A stretch of 64,000 bases of DNA from Ctena decussata. Its lineage: Eukaryota > Mollusca > Bivalvia > Lucinida > Lucinidae. A model generated the notes under the pieces. The model searched no databases, had not been told where the DNA came from, and was given only the letters and a program-made list of their open reading frames with translations. Location of the stretch: the NCBI GenBank assembly GCA_963989385.1, contig OZ022499.1, positions 76,136,203 to 76,200,202 of the forward strand. The letters run 5' to 3'. A program made the position numbers and the translations under genes. This document shows positions 30,801 to 40,460 of this stretch, one piece after another (the stretch's first letter is position 1; each line of letters begins with the position of its first letter).

Positions 30801-31197
30801 AGGTCCACGAAATAGACAATTACCTCTGATAGTCGTCGAAATAGGTAACCACCAAGCATCTTAACACGAATACACTGTACCAGTAGCGGCCATCACTGTT
30901 GCCATGCCCTGAATAATGCGGGTTTTTTTTTTTTACAAAAAAAAAAATACTAAAATTTACACTTTTAATAAACATTTGCTATTGTTAGACTGCAGTTTTT
31001 ATCACATTTTACAGTGTGAGCACATTCGGTATACAAACCCAAGTTACCCTACTCTGTGAGGGACAAGGATCATTGTCCCTCGGAAAAGCAATAATGTTGG
31101 TATGAAGGTACCAAGGGGAATTCGTTTATCGTTTACCTCCTAAGTTGCGACTGGTGTCGTTCCATTTTGTGAGCTCTCCTTTTTTGTTTTGTTTTTA

Positions 31198-32086
31198 TGC
31201 CCCCGCATCATATGATGCCGGGGCCATATAGTGTTTTGGTTGTGCGTACGTGTGTACGTTATTACGTACGTACGTATGTCCGTCCGTTTGTACGTCTGTC
31301 CGGACGGTACGTACGTGATCCTGTTAGACTCCGGTTAACATTTTTGTAAGAAGTAGATTTCAGGGTTCCTGTTATTGTAGCAACTTGAAATTTTGTATGA
31401 GTACATATATCAATAAGTACAACAGGAATGTACAAGAATAAGGTCATGATGACCCATATGTCACGGTCCACTGACTTCGGACTTAGGCTGATTTTGCAAG
31501 TTTAAGATTTTTGTAAGAGGTAGCTATTATTGTAGCAACTTCAAATTTTGTTTGAGGATATATATTTATAAGTACAACAGGAATGTAAAAGAATAAGGTC
31601 ATGATGACCCATATGTCACGGTCCACTGACTTCAGACTTACGCTGATTTTGGAAGGTTAAGATTTTTGTAAGAGATAGCTTTTAAGGTTCCTATTATTGA
31701 AGCAACTTTAAATTTTGTATGAAGTTTTATCTGTAAGTACAACAGGAATATACAAGAATAAGATCATGATTTCGAACTTAGACTGATTTTGCAAGGTTAA
31801 GATTTTGTAAGATGTTGGTTATAGGGTTCCTGTTATTGTAGCAACTTGAAATTTTGTATGAGGGTTTATGAGGGTTTATATCTACAAATACAACAGGAAT
31901 TTACAAGAATCAGGTCATGAAGATCCATATGTCTTGGTACACTGACTTTGAACTTGGATATTTCATATGGCCTTTAGTCTGTCTCTATGAACCTAATTAT
32001 CCTACAAGTGCCAGTACCTTAATCAAGGCGCTATCTTACTCAAGGCACTAGGCGGGGGCATCCGTGTACTGTGAACACATTTCTAG
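31198..32086 (+). mobile_element. Hairpin-started, CTAG-ended element with ~140-167-bp tandem monomers
   Basis: Opens with the hairpin GCCCCCGCATCAT/ATGATGCCGGGGC and CATATAG, then a TACG/TCCG microsatellite (31245-31317). Four monomers follow, marked by GTAAGA at 31346, 31513, 31668 and 31807, each containing ACAACAGGAAT and AAGGTCATGATGACCC or remnants. It ends GGCGGGGGCATCC, then GTGTACTGTGAACAC and TTTCTAG. A short hairpin just before CTAR is the Helitron 3' signature. The 5' hairpin, microsatellite and tandem core recall the non-autonomous bivalve elements of the pearl/MINE type. I infer a Helitron-like origin but see no Rep/helicase gene. The open frame at 31262-31471 is in the microsatellite. 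Confidence 0.6.
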
Positions 32087-32307
32087 TTCTTAACAAATGT
32101 GCGAAATCTGCAAAGCAACAAATACGAACATGCGCGTGCAGAACCAACATGGTCGCCACTTTTACTCGGTCACCACTGGTCTCAAGCCAGTACCATTTTC
32201 TTTATTGCCTTCCTTGTCATTGAAGATCAACATTTAAAGTAAAAAAAGAAGAAAATATTGCTCCCTTGCAATTATATGTGTTTAGGAGTAGGCCCCGTTT
32301 TGAACCA

Positions 32308-32529
32308 GGGGTCGTATTCATAAAACGACTTAAGTGGTTGCTATGCTGTTGCTAAGGCTAAATTTCTTTGAAGGAGATTCCCTACAACTATGAAATTTGT
32401 ATTGGAGGAACAGTCTTTTAAGACTGTTCCTCCAGAGCAAATTTCATAGTTGTAGGGAATCTCCTTCATACAGTTTTAGCCCTAGCAACAGCATAGCAAC
32501 CACTTAAGTCGTTTTATAAATACGACCCC
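32308..32529. mobile_element. Palindromic MITE, GGGGTCGTAT family (copy 2)
   Basis: Best preserved copy: outer arms GGGGTCGTATTCATAAAACG / CGTTTTATAAATACGACCCC, then inward GCTATGCTGTTGCTAAGG and GGAGATTCCCTACAACTATG, with centre CAGTCTTTTAAGACTG. Flanking bases again give CCAGG on both sides. Confidence 0.85.
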
Positions 32530-32830
32530 AGGAAAACAAACAGGAAGTCAGTTGTTTTCACTTTCAAAAATATTGGAAAAACCTACAGCTATGCTCAATC
32601 ACCTTAAATGTCGACAATATGTTTCCTGTTTTTGAAAGTATTTATTTTATAATATTGACCAGACTTGGAATATTGGAAGCATCAAACATTGTCAGAATAA
32701 CAAGTTAAACGTCGTATTTCTAGCGCATTATTGTGAAATCCAAATCAGCAATGTGAGAAAGCATTTCCGATGATATGAAAGTACTTAAAAGTGCCAGCAT
32801 TAATTTGATTGGTTACAATGATCAATTTTT

Positions 32831-33040
32831 GATCGCGACAAAACAAAACCACCAAAGTGGCAGTGCACCCGCCCAGCCAAGACTCAGATCAGCAAGGGTA
32901 TCCGTCCAGTCTGATCAGAGTTTTCGCTATGCTCTTAAAAGGTTGCTAAGACTGAGTCAAGCTAGCACCATGCGGACGGGCTGATCTGAGTCTTCGCTGG
33001 GCGCACATGCCACTTTGTTAGTTTTCTTGTGTCGCGGCTC
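32831..33040. mobile_element. GAGCCGCGAC foldback MITE, copy N, internally deleted
   Basis: 210 bp with a ~26-bp deletion in the right half (TGCGGACGGGCTGATC joins segments normally apart). Left end is drifted (GATCGCGAC), right end GTCGCGGCTC; ATTTT flanks both sides. CATG-type arms. Confidence 0.8.
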
Positions 33041-33111
33041 ATTTTATCAGTTGCACTGAGAGAAAATGTGTGTGTTATGGTAGTTGTGTACAAATTATAC
33101 AGGCCCTGATT

Positions 33112-33200
33112 TTTTATGGTATAGCGGATCAGGGCGGTTGCGTAGAGTGTTCAGGGCCTGAACACTCTACGCAACCGCCCTGATCCGCTATACCATAAAA
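33112..33200. repeat. Perfect 44-bp-arm palindrome with a 1-nt centre
   Basis: TTTTATGGTATAGCGGATCA then GGGCGGTTGCGTAGAGTGTT then CAGG, a single G, and the exact reverse complement to 33200. No mismatches in 44 bp. It has the form of a very young foldback element or an assembly fold-back. A second, looser hairpin (AGCAAACACAGACCCGGATC / GATCTGATCTCCTTTGTTTG) follows at about 33227-33289. Confidence 0.92.
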
Positions 33201-33371
33201 GTCTAAGTATTGGGATAAATAGGTCAGAGCAAACACAGACCCGGATCAGACTGCTCCTACTGGTGTAGTAAGATCTGATCTCCTTTGTTTGCCATTCCAT
33301 CTACATTATTTGGACTCATAAGTTTATTGTTAAAACAAAATCTCATTTTATGACAATAACGGTAATTATTT

Positions 33372-33607
33372 GAGCCGCGACGCGATTAAACCAACAATGT
33401 GGTTGTGCGCCCAGCGCAGATTCAGATCAGCCTGGGCATCCGCCCAGTCTGATCGGAGTCTTCGCTGTCCGCATGGAGGTAGCTTAGACCCTTAGCTACA
33501 CTTTAAGCGCTTAGCAAAGAATCTGATCAGACTAGGCGGATGTCCAGGCTGAATTGAGTCGTTGCTGGGCGCACAACCACATTGTTGGTTTTCTCGTGTC
33601 GCAGCTC
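33372..33607. mobile_element. GAGCCGCGAC foldback MITE, copy O, with 8-bp flanking direct repeat
   Basis: 236 bp, TTGTG-type arms. AATTATTT precedes GAGCC and follows AGCTC exactly, a candidate 8-bp target duplication. Confidence 0.87.
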
Positions 33608-33707
33608 AATTATTTTTAGGTTTCCCAAATTTTATCATTTTTACGGTAGATCTATATTGCTCAGGATCCATAGAGGAAGACTGATCATGAAGGCTACTCT
33701 GGGCCTT

Positions 33708-33917
33708 GGGGCCGTATTCTTAAAACCACTTAAGTCGTTGCTATGCTGTTGCTAAGGCTAAATTTGTATAAAGGACATTTCATACAACAATGAAATGCTC
33801 TGGAGGAACAGTCTTTTCCTCCAGAGCAAATTTCATAGTTGTAGAGAATCTCCTTCAAAGAAATTTAGCCTTAGCAACAGCATAGCAACCACTTAAGTGG
33901 TTTTATGAATACGGCCC
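33708..33917. mobile_element. Palindromic MITE, GGGGCCGTAT variant (copy 3)
   Basis: Ends GGGGCCGTATTCTTAAAAC and TTTTATGAATACGGCCCC, inner arms as in the copy at 32308, with a slightly shortened centre (CTGGAGGAACAGTCTTTTCC). Flanks are not CCAGG here. Confidence 0.83.
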
Positions 33918-33979
33918 CTGTTCACTTAAACTATAAGAAGATTTTTGCAGGCAGTGGCTCATCACAGGAATTACTGTCA

Positions 33980-34265
33980 TAATCCGTACGACTAACCTTT
34001 TAATAGCATAAACTAATGGGAAGTTTGTCATTTAGTACGTTTAGCACGCTTTGCGTATTTGTGATTTTTTTCCATGTGTTTATTTGCTTTAGGCATGAAC
34101 TCAATTAGGTTAGTTGCTACTCGAGTATCTGGTACTTGCTTTAATTTTGTAGTTTCTAGGACATTAATGACTTACAAGTGGGCTTTAAAAATCACAATTA
34201 TTGCCTTGGTATTAGACAGTAAATCAATGTTTTTCTTATGCTTGTGTTTCATGTTTCTTCTGAAC
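33980..34265 (+). repeat. Paired unknown segment, copy 2
   Basis: Forward-oriented partner of 27776-28085. The frame MNSIRLVATRVSGTCF is preceded by TTTATTTGCTTTAG, which resembles a splice acceptor. An 18-nt insertion relative to the partner separates TACTTGCTT from GACATTAATG. Not enough to call a gene. Confidence 0.45.
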
Positions 34266-34480
34266 CAACAATGACTTCGTTATCTCAATTTCTGAGGTAA
34301 TTTTTCCCCCCAAATTCAATATGTAGCTGTAATTACACACAATTGTTTTTCTTACGACCAGGTTTTAGGGCGTTTCTAGTCACAAAAAAGTTGTCTCGTG
34401 CTCCTCAAAATTATTGAGAATAGCTTTCTGTCTGTCACTTGTTAGCAATTATCGTTTTCAATATTGGGATCAAACATGTT

Positions 34481-34592
34481 TTTTCATGCATTAACGTTTG
34501 CCAGTTTCCGAGGGAGATGTTAAAACCGAGGCCGTAATCCAATGTTATCAACATCTCCCGTGGGACCTGGCAAACGTTAATGCATTTGAAAA
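34481..34592. repeat. Foldback hairpin element
   Basis: Arms TTCATGCATTAACGTTTGCC / GGCAAACGTTAATGCATTTG, then GGGAGATGTT / AACATCTCCC, with a ~30-nt loop. 34266-34480 holds nothing recognised. Confidence 0.78.
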
Positions 34593-36574
34593 AAAAAATA
34601 GTTGATCGCTGTTATTGCATAAATTCAACAAAATATTCGTTAAAATTTGTGAAAAATATGGCACTATTGTCACCGCTTGACAGCCAACGCGCTTGTGCAT
34701 CGTCTTATTAATATTCATCTTCCTGGCCCGAGAGCATCAAGCTATTCAAATGGCTGTCATCATCCTATTCAACCTCAGTATTTCGGAAAAGTGTTCAAGA
34801 TGGCTATTGTAAATAGATTGCAAAATCGACAAAAAGAAGATACCGTTAGCACTAATTTCTATGCAGAACATGCCTGAATACCATCCTGTTGTTCTTTATT
34901 GCAACACTTGCTTACCCTCCATTTGGCATCGTAGAAAATATACACAACTACAACATCGCATTGAACCCTGTGTTACGACTGGATGACGTAAGAGTACAAC
35001 AGCATGATGACGTCATATAAGTAGCCTCGAAGGTGGTATAATCGTGGATATAAGAACTTAATCACGTGACAGTCACATGTTTAATAATTTCTTTATATTT
35101 TCTTATGACATAATTAGATCACAACACTAGATGAATAACCCGACACTGTTTCGATGCAAAGCAATATCCTTTCAATGTTAGAAAATTCATCCGCATGTGA
35201 TTAGGTGATCTATTCATAGCAATGACACAGGGTTGTAAATTCGTGGATGTGTTCCGCCGCGTGATAAAAATTCGACGTACCCACGTCAGGTCATTTGTTT
35301 ATTCTTGCCTGTTGCATAGACGCTTTAAGAAACTTTTTAGTCTTAAACAGATTAGATCTATAGATAATCCAATCTATCAGATATCAATGATACAAGGAAG
35401 ATACCCATCCATTCAAACAGGATTCGTAAAGCTCTGCGTTGACTTTCCTACAACTAACACATTTATAACTGTATCGTCATGTAGCCCTTGAACAGAACGA
35501 GTTGAATTTCACTGTATGGGTATACCCACTTGAATAGATATTAACAATAAGCACTGACTGTTTTCTTTGAAAAAAATATACAAGCCTGGATTCAGCCCTA
35601 CTTTGAAAACATAACACTTTCTTTTTCAAGAAAAACAGATAAGGTCCCCAGGTAAAATAATCAAATAAGAGAACAATTTTGCAATAAACGTTTGCGCCCA
35701 TAATAGGATCAACTGTTCACCGGAAGGTACAAATCAGTAATCATTGCAATGTTTTTTCAGGCTGATATTCGAGATTAGAAAATGACCGCTCTACAGGTAT
35801 GCAAAAAAGGGAATAGCAAAAGAAGGCATAAAAGCGATTGGTTAAACTTTTTTAAAAGTTTTATTCCCTATTTAGGCTATAGACACGTGCTTTTGTTATG
35901 AAATAAAACCTTTATGCATGGTTAAATGTTTGAGGAATAAACAATTAGTGAAACTTCTTTTGCGCATGAATTTTATGCGAATTACTGACACACACGAATT
36001 TACAACTCTCACGATTTTACAACCTCCAACGATATATATAGCTTACGATAGCGCACCATCCATTTTTATTATCTGACCGAAAGCATGGAAAGGGGAGAGG
36101 CAAGGTTGAATGCCGGAATTATTTCAGTGGCCTCTGTACGAGCATATCGCAAGTTGCGTATCCGTACATCAACAGCGCGTGGAATCTCCTTTTGATACAC
36201 GGCTTTTCGCCGGTTGATGCACGGCTGTTAATACCGTATGGCACTGCTTTTTATGCCATAACAGCAGTTTGAATCTGTAAAACACAATCAAATAGACTCT
36301 ATTTCAAGTTTGATATACAACAAGACAATATGATGCATTTTCTCGCATCTATTTTTGGTGAGTATGGGCTAGGGTACATCCGTGTCAAACTATGCTCCAC
36401 GATGTTGACTTTGTTTAACTAATTACCTTTGCTGAAATTAAATCATCTCTTGAAAATAGTTTTTTTCTCTCCATTGTTCAGCATCATCAACATTATCAAT
36501 AGTTTCTTAAATAATCAGTATGTTTTAGAGTTACTTACTCCCATTGTGAGACAGGGACCGTCAGTTATATAAAT
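34593..36574. other. Gene-free stretch; isolated CRE/TATA-like string near 35003
   Basis: No recognised gene or paired repeat. GATGACGTCATATAAG (about 35011-35026) joins a TGACGTCA site to a TATAAG. Open frames at 34677-34877, 35222-35491 and 35477-35701 have no motif. A small CpG-richer patch at about 36160-36240 includes CACGGCTTTTCGCCGG. Confidence 0.35.
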
Positions 36575-36775
36575 GAGCTTCGACATGACAAAACCAACAA
36601 AGTGGCATGTGCGCCACGCGAAAGACTCAAATCAACCTGGTCATGCGCCCAGTCTAATCAGAGATTTTCCCTTTGAGCATAAAGGGAAGCTCAGGGTCGA
36701 AGCTACCTGCATGCGGACAGTGAAGACTCTGATCAGGATAAGCGGATGCCCAGGCTGATCAGTGTCTCCGCTGGA
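36575..36775. mobile_element. GAGCCGCGAC foldback MITE, copy P, right end lost
   Basis: Starts GAGCTTCGACATGAC and CATGTG-type left arm; ends near TGTCTCCGCTGGA without the final ~45 bp. This is the last copy in the window; none is seen from here to 64000. Confidence 0.8.
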
Positions 36776-36875
36776 TGAGAACAGGTAGGAAGAAACGCAA
36801 ACTGCAAGAAGGAACACATGACCTTCGACAACAGACACAAGCAGTCTAACAAAGAGGAACTGTACACAAATACAA

Positions 36876-37057
36876 CCCAGCAGGCACATGACGTCGAAAT
36901 GACGACGCCCTGACGTCGGTGCGACGTAATTTTATCCCATCGACGTCAGAACGACGAAATGTCAATGTCGAAATGACGATGTTCTGACGTCGATGCGACG
37001 TAATTACGTCGCATCGACGTCAGAACGACGTTATTTCAACGTCATGTGCCTGGTGGG
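36876..37057. mobile_element. CCCAGCAGGCA/ACGTC MITE, full-length
   Basis: 182 bp from CCCAGCAGGCACATGACGTC to GACGTTATTTCAACGTCATG TGCC with a TGGTGGG end. The interior is dense in ACGTC/GACGT (for example GACGTCGGTGCGACGTAAT, TTACGTCGCATCGACGTC), forming several alternative hairpins. Related pieces are at 5130, 8186, 20475 and 48332. Confidence 0.82.
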
Positions 37058-37649
37058 AACATCTAAAGCATATACTTTCATCTATTTTCTGTTTTAAATC
37101 ACAAAACAAAACCGCAAGCAAGTGGACAGCTATATAGGAGAACATAAAGCTAGAACCACAACAAACTGGACCCGTATCAGAAGTTTCCATTTTGGAAAGG
37201 ACAGTAATACCAACTATACTGAAAAGATTCAAAAACTTCCACTTTTTATTTCTGGCTGATGGTCCTTTCACTCGTGACAGTATTTAATATTTCACGACAA
37301 AATGCTTAAAACTTTAACTTCAAATTCAAAGATTACGCAGTTTATTCGTATCATTTACTTAAAGGGCGTCAGTAAAAGAGCGTTACATCTCTGAAGCGCA
37401 TATGGCGATGGCGTCGTTATCTTATGCAACAATCTTACTTTCTTGATATTGTTACGCAATCAATAGGCCGTTGGAGAAATGGGGATTAACGACCCACCAT
37501 ATCTTGGACACAGCATATGAAAGGCGGAGCCCACCCCTCACCCCTCGCTTCCTTATCCTTCCCTGGATGAATACAATCGGTAACACGCTTACTAGTCAGC
37601 ATGTACATTTTCCACTGATGTTCCAAATACAAGATAATGGTGCCATATT
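37058..37649. other. No recognised feature
   Basis: Unique-looking DNA. The open frame on the reverse strand at 37020-37271 overlaps the preceding MITE and is not supported. Confidence 0.4.
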
Positions 37650-37860
37650 AGGGTTAAGTCAGCTAAATTCGGACACAGGTAAATTCGGACAGTGAAATTG
37701 TTTCTTTTATTTGTCAGTTGTTTGGCATTAAAACAAAAATAACTAAGCAAACAGTGAAAATCCTCATGAAACGGCTCATTATGAGCCGTCTCATCTGGAT
37801 TTTCACGGTTTGCAATGGTATGTCCGAATTTACCTGCTGTCCGAATTTTACCCGACTTGA
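37650..37860. mobile_element. AAATTCGGACA MITE with central hairpin core (copy 2)
   Basis: Left GTTAAGTCAGCTAAATTCGG then a second TAAATTCGGACA; right TGTCCGAATTTACCTGCTGT and CCGAATTTTACCC. The centre (about 37759-37802) is GAAACGGCTCAT/ATGAGCCGTCTC. Reverse and forward open frames are palindrome shadows. Confidence 0.75.
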
Positions 37861-38299
37861 CACTATTGAAGGCTCTGCTGGGAGAGTAAATCGGTAATAA
37901 AAACAAAACGTCGGTCACGAAACAGTACTAAGAAGGTAATGTTCGCATCTTGCACGGTTGCCATTATTTTCTCATTAATTAAATTACTAAGCCAGTTACA
38001 CTGAAAAACAAACTCGACTGATATCAATCTTTATGTCAATGGACAACCTGAAGCCAGCATTCAACAGCATTCTTCGATATAATCAAATTACGTTTATTTC
38101 ATTATGATCTCGACGAAGATAAAGACTTATTAGCAGAAAGGGTTGAAACAGTGTTGCATCAACTTTAATTCAACTTCGTAATGTTTCAAAACAACGTGGT
38201 TTCAACGGCGCCTACTGGGATTTACATGTGGTTCCAGAGAAATTACTGTCTTGGCGTTCCTGCCGTCCTTAGCATTTACGTGTTTCTCGTAGAAACGGC

Positions 38300-38480
38300 C
38301 AGGGTTTGAGGTTATATAACTTGAGTACCTTCTCAAAGTTAAAATAAAGCAAACTGATTGGCTGCTTACCAGTGTGCTTAATTTTGAGTTTGAAATTATT
38401 CTCAGGTTTTCTAACCTCGAACCCAGGTACTTAGTAGGCAGTATGCCAGCGCTGTAACCATCTCACTTTTGCAGGCCATG
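38300..38480 (-). mobile_element. Possible tRNA-derived SINE, decayed
   Basis: On the reverse strand, GTGAGATGGTTACAGCGC (A-box like, about 38446-38463) is followed about 30 nt later by TGGGTTCGAGGTT (B-box like, about 38412-38424; 9 of 11 consensus positions). The body and tail are not identifiable. 37861-38299 holds nothing else recognised. Confidence 0.35.
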
Positions 38481-40010
38481 GTTTGCTACCAAGGCATTTT
38501 GTTTATTTATATATTACTATGACCACAGGGGCCTCTTTCATATTGATTTTGGGGAAAACAGTAATAATAATGAGAAAAAAACAACAACAATCAAGCTAAT
38601 ATATACATATGGACCAAATGCTAATTATAATCTCCATTTGTTTTTAGTCCCTATGCAGTGGCGTTAAACTGTGTCTTACCAAAATGGTTATTGTTTGAAT
38701 ACAGTTAAAGGCGACTGTTTTTTTTTTTTTTTTTTTTTTGAAGTCTTAAACATGCATAGAGAGAGAAAAAAGAAATTAAAAAGTGCAAGAAGACTATCTT
38801 AAAATGCTGATACCGTAAAGTCAAAAGTCAAAATTTTTATTCCGTATCAATCCATAATATAGAGTTATAACTGAAGAGACATCACACAAAAATTAAACGA
38901 AAAAAAAGTACAGTGACATGCAGATAAAACGTACATACATAAAAAATTACAATATTTCGGAATAAAAAAATCTGTAAACGTCCGCTGATCTGTAATGCCC
39001 CTCCCCGTCCCGCTAAGCCCCCCCCCCCCCCCACCGTCTCCCACACACTTACACACACTCTCCCAAACTATTGCAACCCTTAAAGTTTGTATTCGTTTTC
39101 ATCTTTATTAATTATTAAATGCCAATCTTTTATGCACGTAATATTATTTCAGTAACCCGTATTATGAGCTATAGTACGGCAGATAGGCAGCCTATGAGAA
39201 GGTGCTACTGGTAAGGTTCTGCAAACATCTTGAGTTATATATCAGATTAATCGTTAGAATCTCTAGTTTACAAAACCGGCTGATGACACCTCTGATTCTG
39301 AGTACTAAGCGAGTTATCTCCCCTTGAATTACCCCACCCATTTAATTGGGTAAAATGATACTTAAATGGAAAAGAGTAAAAAATCATTTATGAGATGGTA
39401 CTTTGTACGATCTTTTATTTGTATTCAGTTTGGAGCTTATTTACCGTATATGAAGTACTTATTATTTACTTTAGTTTTCATTTTGTGGCGTTGTGATATC
39501 GCGTTTACGTTGAAATTTGTTTTGAAAATAATTTTTTAAATTTCAGGTTTACAACTTTTAATGTTGACTCCATCAGTCAAGATTTTGAAACAATATTTGC
39601 AATAAAATAGCAAGTCTAGAACCTTTGCTTTATGTATAGATTATCAGAACTCAAGATTTCAGTACAGAGACAAAGAAACTCTGAGAAACACGAGTAAATA
39701 CCCCACCCATCTAAATATGCATTGCAAAACTGGAAATCTTTCAGGCTCTTGCGGTTCAAAAATGTAAGGTTAGGATATATTGTAACATAAAATACGTGAC
39801 ATTATAGGGCTGCACATCTATGCTAGTGCAAATGAAATTACTTCTAGCAATCCTTCACGCTTCAGTGAGCAAGTACTAATTTACTTGAAACAGTATTATA
39901 CAGACAGTATTTCTACAAACCTACTTACAAGGAGGACATGTTCACAATATTTTATCACATACCATTTTTTTCGCAATACTTCTAACTAGCAATGGAAATG
40001 CAAAATATAT
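38481..40010. other. Gene-free AT-rich stretch with homopolymers
   Basis: Contains a T-run of about 20 at 38721-38740 and a C-run of about 15 at 39018-39032. No paired repeat or gene found. Confidence 0.45.
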
Positions 40011-40014
40011 CTCC

Positions 40015-40460
40015 AGGCCCGTCGCTGTGTAGTGAAAACTGGTCCGGCGGAGGGGGAGAGCACGAGAGGGGGAATTCCCCCTCTGGTAAGGGGGGTTCGG
40101 GGGACCTCCCCCGAGAATTTTTTTTATAAATGGGCGTCTCTATGTGCGTTTTAAATGCATTTTTGGATGCGTCTGGGACCAAATTTCAGTCGTTTTGGCC
40201 ACGACGTTTTGCCACTTAAATACGAAAAAGAACAAACGTAAGACTCGAGAAGATCTGTAACACATGACTATTTCGACCCCTCTGCGAGTCTCATCAAGTG
40301 CTGGCACCAATTTCTGCGTTCAAGCAAAATTAAGCCTGATACAGATATAATCCCCACTATAGTTGTTTTATTTTTTGTTTGTTTTATTTGTTATTGGCTT
40401 TTTCTCCTTAACAACTATTTCGACCCCTCTGCGAGTCTCATCAGGCGATGGCATCACAAC
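40015..40460. repeat. GC-rich fragment and a repeated TATTTCGACCCCTCTGCGAG motif
   Basis: 40040-40115 is a GC-rich, partly self-complementary block (GGGGGAATTCCCCC, GGGGGACCTCCCCC). ACTATTTCGACCCCTCTGCG followed by AGTCTCATCA occurs at 40268-40297 and again at 40412-40441, about 145 bp apart, as a direct duplication. Family unknown. Confidence 0.5.

Noticed and set aside
36876..37057. Cluster of ACGTC sites as a CREB-type enhancer
   Set aside because: The sites are the body of a palindromic MITE whose relatives recur at unrelated places; no gene nearby.
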